The position numbers and the translations under genes were made by a program. DNA of 64,000 nt, from positions 2,995,322-3,059,321 of the forward strand of contig NZ_CP029331.1 of assembly GCF_003345255.1 (NCBI RefSeq), read 5' to 3'. The DNA comes from Pseudothauera hydrothermalis. GTDB lineage: Bacteria > Pseudomonadota > Gammaproteobacteria > Burkholderiales > Rhodocyclaceae. The first letter of the stretch is position 1. Each line of letters begins with the position of its first letter. The notes beneath the pieces were generated by a model. It was not told the DNA's origin. It did not search any database and saw only the letters and a program-made list of their open reading frames with translations. Below, one piece after another: positions 35,681 to 45,822 of the stretch.

Positions 35681-37432
35681 ATGGCCTTCACCATTCACGG
35701 CCTGGCGGTTTCCCAGGGCATTGCCATCGGCCATGCCCATCTGGTGTCGCACGCGCTGCTGGAAGTCAACCACTACCATGTCGCCGAGAAATACCTGAAC
35801 GAGGAGCTCTACCGCCTCGATGACGCGGTGGCCACGGTGCGCGGCGAACTGATGGGGCTGAAAGCGGCCGCCGCCACCGGCCAGGCGCATACCGAGGTGG
35901 GCGCCTTCGTCGATTTGCAGATCATGTTGCTGGCCGACCCGATGCTGGTCGACGCCGCCCGCAAACTGGTTGCCGAGCGGCGCTGCAACGCCGAATGGGC
36001 ACTGGTGCAGCAGATGGAGCTGCTGGTCGAACAATTCCAGGCCATCGAAGACCCTTATCTGCGCGAACGCCAGGCCGACGTGGTGCAGGTGGTCGAACGC
36101 CTGGTCAAGGTGCTGCTCGGCCACCCCGCCCACCTGCCGGCCAAGCGCCGCGACGGTCTGGGCACCATCATCGTCGCTCATGATCTGTCGCCGGCCGATA
36201 CCATCGGTTTCCGCGACCACAACATCGCCGGCTTCGTCACCGACGCGGGCGGTCCCACCAGCCATACCGCCATCGTCGCCCGCAGCCTGGCCATCCCGGC
36301 AGTGGTGGGCGTGCATCGGATCCGCGATCTGGTCGAAGACGACGAACTGCTGATCGTCGACGGCACCCGCGGCGTGGTCATCGTCGGCCCGGACGAGCAA
36401 ATCGTCGAAGAGTACCGGCTGCGTCGCACCGAACTGGAGCTGGAGCGCTCCAAGCTCAAGCGTCTGAAAGACGCCCGCGCGACCACCCTGGATGGCGAAG
36501 ACGTCAACCTGCTGGTGAATATCGAAGGGCCCAAGGACATCGGCGCGGCCCGCGCGGTCAATGCCGACGGTGTGGGCCTGTACCGTACCGAGTTTCTGTT
36601 CATCGGCCGCGACAGCCTGCCGGACGAAGACGAGCAGTACGAGGCCTACCGCAGCGTGCTCAAGGCCATGGGCAAGCGCCCGGTCACCATCCGCACCTTC
36701 GATGTGGGCGCAGACAAGGCGCTCAACGGTGTCGCCCGCCCCGAGCCAAATCCGGCGCTGGGCCTGCGCGCAGTGCGCTATTCGCTGGCCGAACCCAAGA
36801 TGTTCCTCACCCAACTGCGCGCGCTGCTGCGCGCCTCGGTGCATGGCCGGCTGCGCATCATGATCCCGATGCTGGCGCATGCGCACGAGATCGACCAGAC
36901 GCTGATGCTGATCGACAAAGCGCGCGCCGAGCTGCGCGCCGAGCGCATCAAGTTCGACGAAGGCGTACAGATCGGCGGCATGATCGAGGTGCCGGCCGCT
37001 GCGCTGGCGCTGGGTATGTTCATCCGCCGGTTGTCCTTTCTGTCCATCGGCACCAACGACCTGATCCAATACACTTTGGCCATCGACCGCTCCAACGAGG
37101 CGGTGGCGCCGCTCTATGACCCGCTGCATCCCGCGGTGCTCAAGCTCATCGGCGCCACCATCCAGGCCGGCGCGCGTTTCGGCCTGCCGGTGTCGGTGTG
37201 CGGCGAGATGGCCGGCGATCCGGCCTACACCCTGCTGCTCCTGGGCATGGGACTGCGCAATTTCTCCATGCATCCGTCCAACGTGCTGGAGATCAAACAG
37301 CAGGTGCTGCGCGCCGATCTCGGCGAACTCGCCCCCAAAGTGCAGCGCATCCTCAAAATGGACGAGCAGGCCCGGGTCCGCGAGGCGGTGGAGCGCTTGG
37401 CCGCCGCTGCGGCAAAACCACTGTCCGTTTGA
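35681..37432 (+). CDS. ptsI: PTS enzyme I (phosphoenolpyruvate-protein phosphotransferase)
   Basis: 583 residues. The N-terminal HPr-binding and phosphohistidine domain has the active His195 in TDAGGPTSHTAIVARSLAIP. The C-terminal PEP-binding barrel has VNADGVGLYRTEFLF, IRTFDVGADK, and the catalytic Cys507 in VCGEMAGDP. There is no N-terminal GAF domain, so it is ptsI rather than the nitrogen-type ptsP. It completes the EIIA-HPr-EI phosphorelay. Confidence 0.96.
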   Translation: MAFTIHGLAVSQGIAIGHAHLVSHALLEVNHYHVAEKYLNEELYRLDDAVATVRGELMGLKAAAATGQAHTEVGAFVDLQIMLLADPMLVDAARKLVAERRCNAEWALVQQMELLVEQFQAIEDPYLRERQADVVQVVERLVKVLLGHPAHLPAKRRDGLGTIIVAHDLSPADTIGFRDHNIAGFVTDAGGPTSHTAIVARSLAIPAVVGVHRIRDLVEDDELLIVDGTRGVVIVGPDEQIVEEYRLRRTELELERSKLKRLKDARATTLDGEDVNLLVNIEGPKDIGAARAVNADGVGLYRTEFLFIGRDSLPDEDEQYEAYRSVLKAMGKRPVTIRTFDVGADKALNGVARPEPNPALGLRAVRYSLAEPKMFLTQLRALLRASVHGRLRIMIPMLAHAHEIDQTLMLIDKARAELRAERIKFDEGVQIGGMIEVPAAALALGMFIRRLSFLSIGTNDLIQYTLAIDRSNEAVAPLYDPLHPAVLKLIGATIQAGARFGLPVSVCGEMAGDPAYTLLLLGMGLRNFSMHPSNVLEIKQQVLRADLGELAPKVQRILKMDEQARVREAVERLAAAAAKPLSV

Positions 37433-37469
37433 CAATTTCCCGCACTCAGGCTAACTTGCCGCCACTTTC

Positions 37470-37526
37470 AGCGCCGATTTGATACACAGCTTGCGGGCGC
37501 TCAACAAATCCGGCTAAAGCGAGGGC
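37470..37526 (+). promoter_or_regulatory. SAM-II riboswitch in the metX leader
   Basis: The element folds exactly as the SAM-II class. P1 pairs AGCGCC (37470-37475) with GGCGCT (37496-37501). The pseudoknot pairs GATTTG (37476-37481) with CAAATC (37505-37510) without mismatch. The conserved GCTAAA follows at 37513-37518, then a purine-rich GCGAGGG. SAM-II senses S-adenosylmethionine and turns off methionine genes such as metA and metX. It lies directly before an intrinsic terminator and 54 bases upstream of metX. Confidence 0.93.
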
Positions 37527-37563
37527 AACCCAGTCCGCGTCTGTAGCCGGCTGGGTTTTTTGT
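37527..37563 (+). terminator. Rho-independent terminator between SAM-II aptamer and metX
   Basis: AACCCAG (37527-37533) pairs with CTGGGTT (37551-37557), followed by a run of T. It starts one base after the aptamer. Bound SAM is likely to favour termination here, though ending of ptsI read-through is also possible. Confidence 0.85.
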
Positions 37564-37579
37564 TTTCCGCCTCGACATC

Positions 37580-38713
37580 ATGATCCAACCCCAATCCGTC
37601 GGTATCGTCGTGCCCCAGCGGGCGCGTTTCACCGACCCGCTACCACTGAAAAGCGGCGAGCGGCTCGACGACTACGAACTGGTCTATGAAACCTACGGCT
37701 CGCTCAACGCCGCGCGCGACAACGCGGTGCTGGTCTGCCATGCGCTGTCCGGTTCCCACCATGTGGCCGGGGTCTATGCCAATGATCCGGCCAGCACCGG
37801 CTGGTGGGACAACTTGGTCGGCCCCGGCAAGCCGCTGGACACACGCAAGTTTTTTGTCATCGGGGTCAATAACCTCGGTGGGTGCTACGGCAGCAGCGGC
37901 CCCAATGCGATCAACCCCGCCACCGGCAAGCGCTGGGGCGCGGATTTTCCCTTCGTGACCGTGGAAGATTGGGTCAATGCGCAGGCCCGTCTGATCGACC
38001 GTCTTGGCATCGAGCGACTGGCTGCGGTCATTGGCGGCAGCCTGGGCGGCATGCAGGCACTGTCCTGGACACTGCAATACCCCGAGCGGGTGCGCCATGC
38101 CGCAGTGATCGCCTCCGCGCCCAAGCTCACCGCGCAGAACATTGCTTTCAACGAGGTCGCCCGCCAGGCCATTCTCAGCGACCCGGATTTTCACGGCGGG
38201 CATTACTACGAACATGGCGTGGTGCCCGCGCGTGGCTTGAAGCTGGCGCGGATGGTCGGCCATATCACCTATCTGTCCGACGATGCCATGGCGGAAAAAT
38301 TCGGCCGCAGCCTGCGCCACGGCAAAACGCTGTACAGCTTCGACGTGGAGTTCGAGATCGAATCTTACCTGCGCTACCAGGGAGATAAATTCGCCGGTTA
38401 TTTCGACGCCAACACTTATCTTTTGACCACCAAGGCGCTCGATTACTACGACCCTGCCTTCGAACACGGCGGCAATCTATCCGCGGCGCTCGCGCGCGCC
38501 ACCGCCGAATTCCTGGTGGTGTCGTTTACCACCGACTGGCGCTTTTCGCCCGCGCGCTCGCGCGAGATCGTCTATGCCCTGTTGCACAACCGGCGACCGG
38601 TGAGTTATGCGGAAATCGATTGCGCAGCCGGCCATGACTCCTTTTTGCTGGACGATCCGCAGTACCACGCGGTGCTCGGTGCCTGGTTCGACCGTATCGA
38701 GGTACGCCCATGA
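37580..38713 (+). CDS. metX: Homoserine O-acyltransferase MetX
   Basis: Activates homoserine with acetyl-CoA or succinyl-CoA for methionine synthesis. 377 residues, alpha/beta-hydrolase fold. The nucleophile is Ser154 in [12 protein letters not shown]; the catalytic Asp lies near the C-terminal [16 protein letters not shown] and the His in [29 protein letters not shown] is the usual opening. Several proteobacterial MetX enzymes use succinyl-CoA, so acyl specificity is left open. It overlaps metW by four bases (ATGA) and is controlled by the SAM-II element. Confidence 0.96.
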   Translation: MIQPQSVGIVVPQRARFTDPLPLKSGERLDDYELVYETYGSLNAARDNAVLVCHALSGSHHVAGVYANDPASTGWWDNLVGPGKPLDTRKFFVIGVNNLGGCYGSSGPNAINPATGKRWGADFPFVTVEDWVNAQARLIDRLGIERLAAVIGGSLGGMQALSWTLQYPERVRHAAVIASAPKLTAQNIAFNEVARQAILSDPDFHGGHYYEHGVVPARGLKLARMVGHITYLSDDAMAEKFGRSLRHGKTLYSFDVEFEIESYLRYQGDKFAGYFDANTYLLTTKALDYYDPAFEHGGNLSAALARATAEFLVVSFTTDWRFSPARSREIVYALLHNRRPVSYAEIDCAAGHDSFLLDDPQYHAVLGAWFDRIEVRP

Positions 38714-39294
38714 GTTACCGCTACGACTATGACGTGATCGCCCAGTGGATCGCCCCGGGCGAAAAGGTGCTGGATCTGGGCTGCGGGGACGGCAGCCTGC
38801 TGCGTCACCTCATGCAAGTGCGTCAGGTGCTGGGCTGGGGCGTGGAGAACGATCCGGAAAAGCTGCTCGCCTGTGTGAAAAACGGCGTCAACGCGCTGCA
38901 GATCGACCTGGAGCGGGGGCTGGCCGGTTTCGAGAATGGCTTTTTCGACCATGTGATCATGAGCCTATCGCTACAGGCCATGCACAACACCCAAGGCATT
39001 CTTGCCGAAATGCTGCGGGTGGGCCGCGAGGCGGTGGTGAGTTTCCCCAACTTTGGCTACTGGCGCCATCGCCAGAGCATTCTCAACGGCCGCATGCCGG
39101 TTTCCGAGAGCCTGCCGCACCAATGGTTCGACACCCCCAATGTGCGCTTTTTCACCATTGCCGATTTCGAGGCGCTGTGCGAGATGAACGGCATCGAGGT
39201 GCGCGAGCGCCTGGCTTTCGACCAAGGCAAGCTCATTCTGGAAGAACCGAACTTCCTGGCCAGCGTGGCGGTGTATCGGCTGGGTCGCCGTTAG
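38710..39294 (+). CDS. metW: MetW, methionine biosynthesis methyltransferase-like protein
   Basis: 194 residues with a class I SAM-methyltransferase fold: [17 protein letters not shown] is motif I, and [15 protein letters not shown] the acidic loop. MetW is required with MetX for efficient homoserine acylation in several proteobacteria, forming a complex with it. The start overlaps the metX stop. Expression follows metX and so is under the SAM-II switch. Confidence 0.95.
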   Translation: MSYRYDYDVIAQWIAPGEKVLDLGCGDGSLLRHLMQVRQVLGWGVENDPEKLLACVKNGVNALQIDLERGLAGFENGFFDHVIMSLSLQAMHNTQGILAEMLRVGREAVVSFPNFGYWRHRQSILNGRMPVSESLPHQWFDTPNVRFFTIADFEALCEMNGIEVRERLAFDQGKLILEEPNFLASVAVYRLGRR

Positions 39295-39304
39295 AGCGGC
39301 GCGC

Positions 39305-39338
39305 AAAAAACCAAGGGGCCTGCCGGCCCCTTTTTTAT
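39305..39338. terminator. Bidirectional terminator between metW and the small gene at 39356
   Basis: AAGGGGCC-TGCC-GGCCCCTT with TTTTTTAT on the right for metW and AAAAAA on the left for the convergent minus-strand gene. Confidence 0.9.
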
Positions 39339-39355
39339 CTACGGTACAAAGCCTT

Positions 39356-39673
39356 TCAGCCGACCACGAATCCGGCCACATCGACCCGGATCGCCGGACG
39401 CTCCAGGGCGCGTCCGACCGCGGCGGCAAACTGCTTCGCCCACTCGCCCGCTTCCTTGAAGCGCTCTTCGCCACCGTATTTGGCAACATTGAGAATCATG
39501 TCCAGCACCAGGATCTTGCCCATAGGGTTGGACGGTGTGCATTCGAGCACCTCGAACTCCCGGGCGAGCCAGGCGCGTGCCTGATCCTTGCTCAGGCCGG
39601 CAATATCTTCATCATGCACGGTCAGTTCGTATTCCCGGTTGGCACCGAAGGATACGGTGATGTGCTGGGTCAT
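39356..39673 (-). CDS. Small conserved hypothetical protein
   Basis: 105 residues, acidic, soluble. An N-terminal beta strand pair (MTQHITVSFGANREYELTVH) is followed by a helical body (GLSKDQARAWLAREFEVLE, ILVLDMILNVAKYGGEERFK, AKQFAAAVGRALERP). GAGGAG eight bases before the ATG at 39673 decides the start; the open frame upstream is not coding. The good ribosome site and terminator indicate a real gene. I do not recognise the family or function. The neighbouring divergent gene is the GGDEF-EAL protein. Confidence 0.75.
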   Translation of the reverse strand: MTQHITVSFGANREYELTVHDEDIAGLSKDQARAWLAREFEVLECTPSNPMGKILVLDMILNVAKYGGEERFKEAGEWAKQFAAAVGRALERPAIRVDVAGFVVG

Positions 39674-39902
39674 GTTGTGCTCCTCGCATTGGCTGTAGTG
39701 TGGTGCGCGCATTTTCGCCCCCGCCTGCGCGCGCAGGCAAGCCCATCTGCGGCAACCCATGTGCGGCGTTATGCGCTGCACTGCACGATTGTAAGCGCTT
39801 TGCGGCACTGTCAGAATCGGTTGCGCAACCGGCCTCGCCCCGGCACCCAAAGGTCCACCGGCAGGGCGTTGGCGCGCGCGTCCATTACAGGACCGATACG
39901 GT

Positions 39903-42900
39903 ATGAAAAGCTCCAAGGCCGATTTTTTCTCGGTCCAGCTCGCCGCAGTGTTTGTCGTAGTCGCCGCCGCGATCGGCTTGGCCTTGTTCGGCTTTTACCA
40001 ACAACAGCGCACGGTGACAATCGACGGCGCGCGCGCCCAATTGCGCGCCATCGCCGATGAACTCGCCCAGGAGGTTGAGCGCTGGTACAAACGACATTTG
40101 GCCGAAGGCGAATTGCTGCGGCGCAACCGCAGCGCGCTGGCCCAGCTCGAACGCTGGCTCGACGGCGACCCGAGCGTGGCCGAAACCGAGCTACGGTATT
40201 GGCTACAGGCTTATCTGGCGCATGCCGACTACGACAGCGTGCTGGTGCTCGATGCCCACCACAACACGCTGCTCGCGCTGGGAAAAGCCCACCGCCTGTC
40301 TTCCGACAGCGCGGCGCTGGCACGCGCGGCCGCGGAACGCGGGGCTGCGGTACTCGGTTCGATACAGCGCGACCCCGACGGTGCGCCCTACCTGGATCTG
40401 GTCATTCCAGTGCCGTTCAATGGCGAGTCATGGCGCATCGACACCGTGCTGCTGCGGGTGTCGCCAGCCGAATATCTGGTTCCGCTGTTACGGCGGGCGC
40501 CACGCCTGAGCCCGTCGGGCGAAACCTTGCTTTTCGAACGCAGCGCTGCCGGTCTGCGCCAGTTGCTGCCCGGAGGCTTTGAACGCTTCGCGGCTGCGCT
40601 ACAGGACATCGCCGGCAAAGCGCTGGTCGAGGGGCGCGATGAGCATACCGGTGCGGTCATCGTCGCCGCTGCCGCCCCGATCGAGGCCGCCGGCTGGCTA
40701 GTGGTCAGCAAACTGGATCGGGACGAGCTGCTGGCCGGCCTGCGCGGCCAACTATTGGGCGCGGCGGCGGCCAGCATGGTGCTGCTTACCGCAGCGACGG
40801 CGCTCGTGTTGATCTGGCGTCATCAGCGCCGCCAGGCTCGCGCCCGTTTGCATGCGGAACAGCGCCATCGTCAGGCGCTGGAACAATTGCGCCAGGATCT
40901 GGACACCACCCTGGAACTGGCGCATCTGGGCGGCTGGGAGCGCAATCTGATCACCGGTGAGCTATGGTGGTCCAGCCGCACCCGCAAACTGCTGGGCATC
41001 GGCGAAGGGGTGACGCCCACCCGGCAGGCCCTGCTCGAACGCGTCCATCCGGACGACCGCGCACATGTGCAGCAGACACTCGAGCACGCTTACCGCGAAG
41101 GCAGGGATGGTGAGCTGTACTATCGCGTCATCGCCCCTGACGGCGCGATTCGGCACTTTCACAGCCGTTTCCGCATCGAGCGCGACCTCGACGGCAAACC
41201 CTACCGGGTGGTCGGCGCGGTGCAAGACATCACCGGCCAACATGCGATGGCGCAGGAACTCGAGCGCAAGTCAGCCTATTTGTTGGCCATTGTGAGCCAC
41301 TTGCCGCAAGGCATCAGCGTGTTCGACGAGCACCTGCGCCTTCAGTACTGGAATGCGGGCTTTGTTGAGGTATTGGAATTGCCCGCCGATCTGGTGCGCC
41401 GGGACGTGAGCTTCGACGACCTGATCATGGTGCCGGCGCTGCGCGGCGAATACGGTCCCGGCGATCCGGCCGAGCATGTGCGCAAGCGGCGCGAACTCGC
41501 GCTGCAATTCCAGCCCCACCGCTTCGAACGCACCCGACCCAATGGCCGCACCCATCTGGTGGCCGGTGAGCCATTGTTCATCGACGGCAAGGTGGCAGGC
41601 TTCATCACCACCTATACCGACATCACCGAACACAAGCGCGCCCAAGCCGAACTGGCCCGCCAAAATGGCATTTTGCAGACCATCATCGAGAACATTCCCG
41701 GTGGCGTGTCGCTGATCGACCGCGACCTCAATCTGGTGGCCTGTAACGGCGAACTCAAGCGCTTGCTCGATTTTCCGGACGCCTTGTTCGCCAATGGTTT
41801 GCCCAGCCTGGAGACCTTGTTGCGCTTCAACGCCGAGCGTGGCGAATACGGCAGCGGCGACCCGGAGCGCATCGTCGCCGATCTGCTCGCCCGCGCCCGT
41901 CGCTTCGAGCCGCATAGTTTCGAGCGCACCCGACCCAACGGCACGGTGCTCCATGTGCAGGGCCAGCCTTTACCCGATGGCGGCTTTGTCACCATCTACA
42001 CCGACATCACCGCGCGCAAACGGGCAGAAGCCGAAATCGAACACCTGGCCCATCACGACATGCTCACCGGGCTGTCCAACCGCTTCTCGCTCGACGCCCG
42101 CCTGGCTCAAGCGCTCGCCGACGCACGGCGCAACGGACAGGGTTTGGCGGTGCTGTTTCTCGATCTGGACCGCTTCAAGCACATCAACGATTCGCTGGGT
42201 CATCTGGTCGGTGACAGCCTGCTCAAGGAAGTGGCCCAACGCCTGCGCCAGACGGTGCGCGAGGCCGACATCGTTGCCCGCCTGGGCGGCGATGAATTCG
42301 TGCTAGTCATCCAGGGCATCTCGGGTAGCACGCGGGCGGCACATGTTGCGGAGAAGATTCGCCTGCGCCTGTCCGCACCCTATCTGGTCGCCGGTACCGA
42401 GCTGCACACCACGCCCTCGATCGGCATCGCGCTATATCCGCAAGATGGCGACGATGCCGCCACTTTGCTGCGTTGCGCCGATACCGCGATGTACCACGCC
42501 AAGGCGCTGGGGCGGGCCAACTGCCAGTTTTTCACCGAAGAGATGAACCGTAGCGTCATCGAGCGCTTGGACCTGGAGCGCAAACTGCGGCGCGCTTTGC
42601 AGCAAGAAGAACTCGAACTGTGGTATCAACCGCTAATCGGCGCAGCCGACGGCCGGGTGCGCGGGGTCGAGGCGCTGGTACGCTGGCGCCATCCGCAAGA
42701 CGGCCTGATCCCACCGTTTCGCTTCATCCCCCTGGCCGAGGAGACCGGCCTGATCGTCGAGTTGGGCACCTGGGTGCTGCGCCAGGCCTGCCGGCAAGCG
42801 CGCGCATGGCTTGACCGCGGTCTGCCGCCGCTACGCATGTCGGTCAATTTATCCACCCGCCAGCTGATGCATGCCGAACTGAGCAAGGTGGTCGCCGAGG

Positions 42901-43343
42901 CGCTGACCGGCAATGAGCTGCCGGCCTCACAACTGGAGCTGGAGATCACCGAAAGTTCGGTGATGGAGCGCCCGAACGATGCCATCCCGGTACTTAGCGG
43001 CCTCAAGCGGCTGGGCGTGCGGCTGGCGATTGACGATTTCGGCACCGGCTACTCGTCACTGTCCTACCTCAAGCTTTTCCCGCTGGATCACCTGAAGATC
43101 GACCGCTCCTTCGTCTCCGACATCGAGCACGACCCCAACGACGCGGCCATCTTTGCAGCTGCGGTGTCCATGGCCCACAACCTTGGCCTGTCGGTGGTCG
43201 CCGAGGGCGTGGAGAGCGCAGTGCAGGTGGCCCGCCTGAAGGAACTGGGCTGCGACGAACTGCAGGGCTACCACTTCAGCCGGCCGCTACCGGCCGACGA
43301 GGCGCAAGACTGGCTGCAAAAGCGCTTCGCCGATCTGGAATAA
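39903..43343 (+). CDS. Membrane PAS-GGDEF-EAL cyclic-di-GMP protein
   Basis: 1146 residues. Membrane helices at about 11-30 and 280-305 enclose a periplasmic sensor domain of about 250 residues. Three PAS modules follow: the first, about 340-450, ends [13 protein letters not shown]; the next two each end in a Y.DIT signature ([22 protein letters not shown]) and share a repeated [11 protein letters not shown] block typical of PAS_7. The GGDEF domain keeps [17 protein letters not shown] and the active motif GGDEF at 795-799. The EAL domain keeps EALVRW (923 on), [15 protein letters not shown] and [13 protein letters not shown], so both domains look catalytically competent. Net activity cannot be told from sequence. 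It stands alone. Confidence 0.94.
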   Translation: MKSSKADFFSVQLAAVFVVVAAAIGLALFGFYQQQRTVTIDGARAQLRAIADELAQEVERWYKRHLAEGELLRRNRSALAQLERWLDGDPSVAETELRYWLQAYLAHADYDSVLVLDAHHNTLLALGKAHRLSSDSAALARAAAERGAAVLGSIQRDPDGAPYLDLVIPVPFNGESWRIDTVLLRVSPAEYLVPLLRRAPRLSPSGETLLFERSAAGLRQLLPGGFERFAAALQDIAGKALVEGRDEHTGAVIVAAAAPIEAAGWLVVSKLDRDELLAGLRGQLLGAAAASMVLLTAATALVLIWRHQRRQARARLHAEQRHRQALEQLRQDLDTTLELAHLGGWERNLITGELWWSSRTRKLLGIGEGVTPTRQALLERVHPDDRAHVQQTLEHAYREGRDGELYYRVIAPDGAIRHFHSRFRIERDLDGKPYRVVGAVQDITGQHAMAQELERKSAYLLAIVSHLPQGISVFDEHLRLQYWNAGFVEVLELPADLVRRDVSFDDLIMVPALRGEYGPGDPAEHVRKRRELALQFQPHRFERTRPNGRTHLVAGEPLFIDGKVAGFITTYTDITEHKRAQAELARQNGILQTIIENIPGGVSLIDRDLNLVACNGELKRLLDFPDALFANGLPSLETLLRFNAERGEYGSGDPERIVADLLARARRFEPHSFERTRPNGTVLHVQGQPLPDGGFVTIYTDITARKRAEAEIEHLAHHDMLTGLSNRFSLDARLAQALADARRNGQGLAVLFLDLDRFKHINDSLGHLVGDSLLKEVAQRLRQTVREADIVARLGGDEFVLVIQGISGSTRAAHVAEKIRLRLSAPYLVAGTELHTTPSIGIALYPQDGDDAATLLRCADTAMYHAKALGRANCQFFTEEMNRSVIERLDLERKLRRALQQEELELWYQPLIGAADGRVRGVEALVRWRHPQDGLIPPFRFIPLAEETGLIVELGTWVLRQACRQARAWLDRGLPPLRMSVNLSTRQLMHAELSKVVAEALTGNELPASQLELEITESSVMERPNDAIPVLSGLKRLGVRLAIDDFGTGYSSLSYLKLFPLDHLKIDRSFVSDIEHDPNDAAIFAAAVSMAHNLGLSVVAEGVESAVQVARLKELGCDELQGYHFSRPLPADEAQDWLQKRFADLE

Positions 43344-43374
43344 TGGGCGTTTTCCCCCTTCGGCCCGCCACCCG

Positions 43375-44100
43375 ATGACCGCAACCGCCTCCCGCCTCGT
43401 CGAGGCCGCACAGCAACTTTCCGCATCCGTCGGCGCCCTGCGCTTTGGCGCCCCGGTGAGCCATGTGTACAACCCGCTCGAGTACGCTTGGCAGATCCAC
43501 CGCAGTTATTTGCAACGCTACGGTGCAACGCGCAAGCGCGTGGTCTTTTTGGGGATGAACCCCGGTCCCTTCGGTATGGCGCAGACCGGCGTGCCTTTCG
43601 GCGAAGTCAGCGCGGTGCGCGACTGGTTGGGGCTGGCCGGCGAAGTTGGCCAACCTGCGCACAGCAACCCCAAGCGACCGGTCCAAGGCTTCGCCTGCCC
43701 GCGCAGCGAAGTCAGCGGTCAGCGCCTGTGGGGCCTGTTCCGCGCGCGCTTTGGCAGTCCCACGGCCTTTTTTGCCGATCATTTCGTGGCCAACTACTGC
43801 CCGCTGGTGTTCTTTGACCAGGGTCGCAACCTCACCCCCGACAAGCTGCCGGCAGCCGAATCCCGTCCGCTGCTGGCGGCCTGCGACACCCACCTGCGCG
43901 CCGTGGTGGCCGCCCTGGCGCCGGACTGGGTGGTTGGCGTCGGCACCTGGGCCGAACGACGCGCCGTCGAAGCGCTGGACGGCATGCCATTGCGCTTCGG
44001 ACGCATCCTGCACCCCAGCCCGGCCAGCCCGGCGGCCAACCGCGGTTGGGCCGAGGCGGCGAGCCGGCAACTCGTCGAGCTGGGCATCTGGGCAGACTGA
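43375..44100 (+). CDS. SMUG1-like single-strand-selective uracil-DNA glycosylase
   Basis: 241 residues with a uracil-DNA glycosylase fold. Motif 1 is FLGMNPGPFGMAQTGVPFG (from 59), in which the Asn of GMNPGPFGM is the catalytic residue of the SMUG1 family, and motif 2 is HPSPASPAANRGW near the C-terminus. These features separate it from Ung. It would excise uracil or 5-hydroxymethyluracil from DNA. The gene starts 31 bases after the GGDEF-EAL gene and could be cotranscribed with it; a functional link is not implied. Confidence 0.88.
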   Translation: MTATASRLVEAAQQLSASVGALRFGAPVSHVYNPLEYAWQIHRSYLQRYGATRKRVVFLGMNPGPFGMAQTGVPFGEVSAVRDWLGLAGEVGQPAHSNPKRPVQGFACPRSEVSGQRLWGLFRARFGSPTAFFADHFVANYCPLVFFDQGRNLTPDKLPAAESRPLLAACDTHLRAVVAALAPDWVVGVGTWAERRAVEALDGMPLRFGRILHPSPASPAANRGWAEAASRQLVELGIWAD

Positions 44101-44156
44101 GGCCGGAGGGCGCCGCTGATCGGGCGCAGTGCTTTCGGACGGCTTGGCGTGCAGGC

Positions 44157-44182
44157 GATTCGTAATTCATAATTACGGAATC
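44157..44182. repeat. AT-rich palindrome upstream of can
   Basis: GATTCGTAATT-CAT-AATTACGGAATC, a dyad with one unpaired base, lies in an otherwise GC-rich gap, 35 bases before the carbonic anhydrase ATG. It looks like an operator or a promoter-overlapping dyad. The factor is unknown. Confidence 0.55.
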
Positions 44183-44216
44183 TTTACCCGGCTCTACCCG
44201 CCGAGGAACGCGCACC

Positions 44217-44864
44217 ATGCCCCAATCCATCGAACACCTCTTCGCCAACAACAAAGCTTGGTCCGAGCGCATGCATGCCGAGGACCCGGAGTTCTTCTCC
44301 CGCTTGGTCAAGCAGCAAACGCCTGAATACCTGTGGATTGGTTGCTCGGACAGCCGGGTGCCGGCCAACCAGATCGTCGGCCTGGCACCGGGCGAAATTT
44401 TCGTGCACCGCAATATCGCCAATGTGGTGGTGCACACCGACTTGAACGCACTATCGGTCATCCATTACGCGGTCGAAATTCTGCGGGTCAAACATATTCT
44501 GGTGGTCGGCCATTATGGCTGTGGTGGCGTCAAAGCGGCGTTGCAAGACAACCGCACCGGGCTGACCGACAACTGGCTGCGCCATGTGCAGGATGTGCGC
44601 GACCGCCATGTACAGATACTCCAAGAAATCGAGCACCCGGATGAGCGCCTGGACCGCCTGTGCGAGCTCAACGTCATCCACCAGGTGGTCAACGTCAGCC
44701 AGACCACCATCCTGCGCGAAGCCTGGCAGCGCGGACAGGCCGTGACCGTGCATGGTTGGTGCTACAGCCTGCATGACGGCTTGATCCGCGAACTCGGCAT
44801 CCGTGTCAACAGCCGCGAAGCGGCCGCGGAGCAGTACCGCTGCGCGGTCGAACGTCTGCGATGA
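44217..44864 (+). CDS. can: Beta-class carbonic anhydrase
   Basis: Interconverts CO2 and bicarbonate. 215 residues, as in E. coli Can. Zinc ligands are Cys43 in IGCSDSRVPANQ, His99 and Cys102 in HYGCGGVKAAL; Asp45 and Arg47 form the catalytic dyad. C-terminal VTVHGWCYSLHDGLIREL is typical of the Can subgroup. It is followed after 25 bases by the ROK kinase gene. An AT-rich palindrome lies upstream. Confidence 0.96.
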   Translation: MPQSIEHLFANNKAWSERMHAEDPEFFSRLVKQQTPEYLWIGCSDSRVPANQIVGLAPGEIFVHRNIANVVVHTDLNALSVIHYAVEILRVKHILVVGHYGCGGVKAALQDNRTGLTDNWLRHVQDVRDRHVQILQEIEHPDERLDRLCELNVIHQVVNVSQTTILREAWQRGQAVTVHGWCYSLHDGLIRELGIRVNSREAAAEQYRCAVERLR

Positions 44865-44889
44865 GTATCGGGCCACACAAGACACCACA

Positions 44890-45792
44890 ATGATCCGCAT
44901 CGGCGTCGACCTTGGCGGCAGCAAAATCGAAGTGGTCGCCCTCGACGATGACGGCCGCGAACTGCTGCGCCGCCGCGTCCCCACGCCCCAAGGCGACTAT
45001 CCCGCCACGGTGGCCGCGGTGGCGGCTTTGGTTGAACAGGCCGAAACCGAACTCGGCGTACATGGCCGGTGCCCGGTCGGTATCGGCACGCCGGGCTCGA
45101 TCTCCCCGCTCACCGGGCGGATGCGTAACGCCAATTCCACCTGCCTGAACGGCCAGGCTTTGCGCGAGGATCTCGCCGCCCGCCTGAAGCGTCCGCTGCG
45201 CATCGCCAACGATGCCGACTGCTTTGCAATGTCGGAGGCCACCGACGGTGCCGGCGCCGGAGCGCCGGTGGTGTTTGGCGTGATCATTGGCACCGGCGTC
45301 GGCGGCGGTGTCGTGGTGCATGGGCGGCTTCTTACCGGTGCCAACGGCATTGCCGGCGAATGGGGACATTGCCCGCTACCGCAGCCCGCCCCGGAGGATC
45401 TGCCGCTACCGGTTTGTTTTTGCGGACGCAGCGGCTGCATCGAAACCTATCTGTCCGGGCCGGGCATGGCCGCCGACCATCTGCGCCACAGTGGGCAGCT
45501 GCTGGATGCGGCCACCATCGCGCAGCGCGCGGCGGCCGGCGATGCGGCCTGCGAAGCCACACTCGCGCGCTACGAACAACGCCTGGCGCGCGCATTGGCC
45601 GGGGTCATCAACCTGCTGGATCCGGATGTGATCGTTTTGGGCGGCGGGCTGTCCCGCATCGAGCGCCTTTACCGCACGGTGCCCCAACTGTGGCCGGCGC
45701 ATGTGTTTTCCGACCGCATCGTCACCCGTCTGCTGCCCGCCCGACACGGCGACGCATCCGGGGTACGCGGTGCGGCGCGTCTATATGGCTGA
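44890..45792 (+). CDS. ROK-family sugar kinase (fructokinase-like)
   Basis: 300 residues. N-terminal phosphate loop IGVDLGGSKIEVVALD; IANDADCFAMSEA and IIGTGVGGGVVVHGRLL mark the ROK active-site region with Asp as base (NDAD). The zinc-binding ROK signature is GEWGHC followed by CFCGRSGCIETYLSG. Fructokinase (Mak) and N-acetylglucosamine kinase (NagK) are the nearest candidates, and the sequence alone does not separate them. A complete sugar PTS or other sugar-uptake genes are not nearby. The ATG at 44890 is chosen because it begins the glycine-rich loop directly. Confidence 0.88.
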   Translation: MIRIGVDLGGSKIEVVALDDDGRELLRRRVPTPQGDYPATVAAVAALVEQAETELGVHGRCPVGIGTPGSISPLTGRMRNANSTCLNGQALREDLAARLKRPLRIANDADCFAMSEATDGAGAGAPVVFGVIIGTGVGGGVVVHGRLLTGANGIAGEWGHCPLPQPAPEDLPLPVCFCGRSGCIETYLSGPGMAADHLRHSGQLLDAATIAQRAAAGDAACEATLARYEQRLARALAGVINLLDPDVIVLGGGLSRIERLYRTVPQLWPAHVFSDRIVTRLLPARHGDASGVRGAARLYG

Positions 45793-45822
45793 GAAACACC
45801 ACACCCCCTGGCGGATGCGCCT

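Noticed and set aside
35207..37435. A 742-codon minus-strand frame
   Set aside because: Antisense shadow of ptsI; composition typical of reversed high-GC coding sequence.
39674..39902. N-terminal extension of the small gene at 39356
   Set aside because: The open frame continues upstream, but a strong GAGGAG site fixes the start at 39673 and the extension has no coding character.
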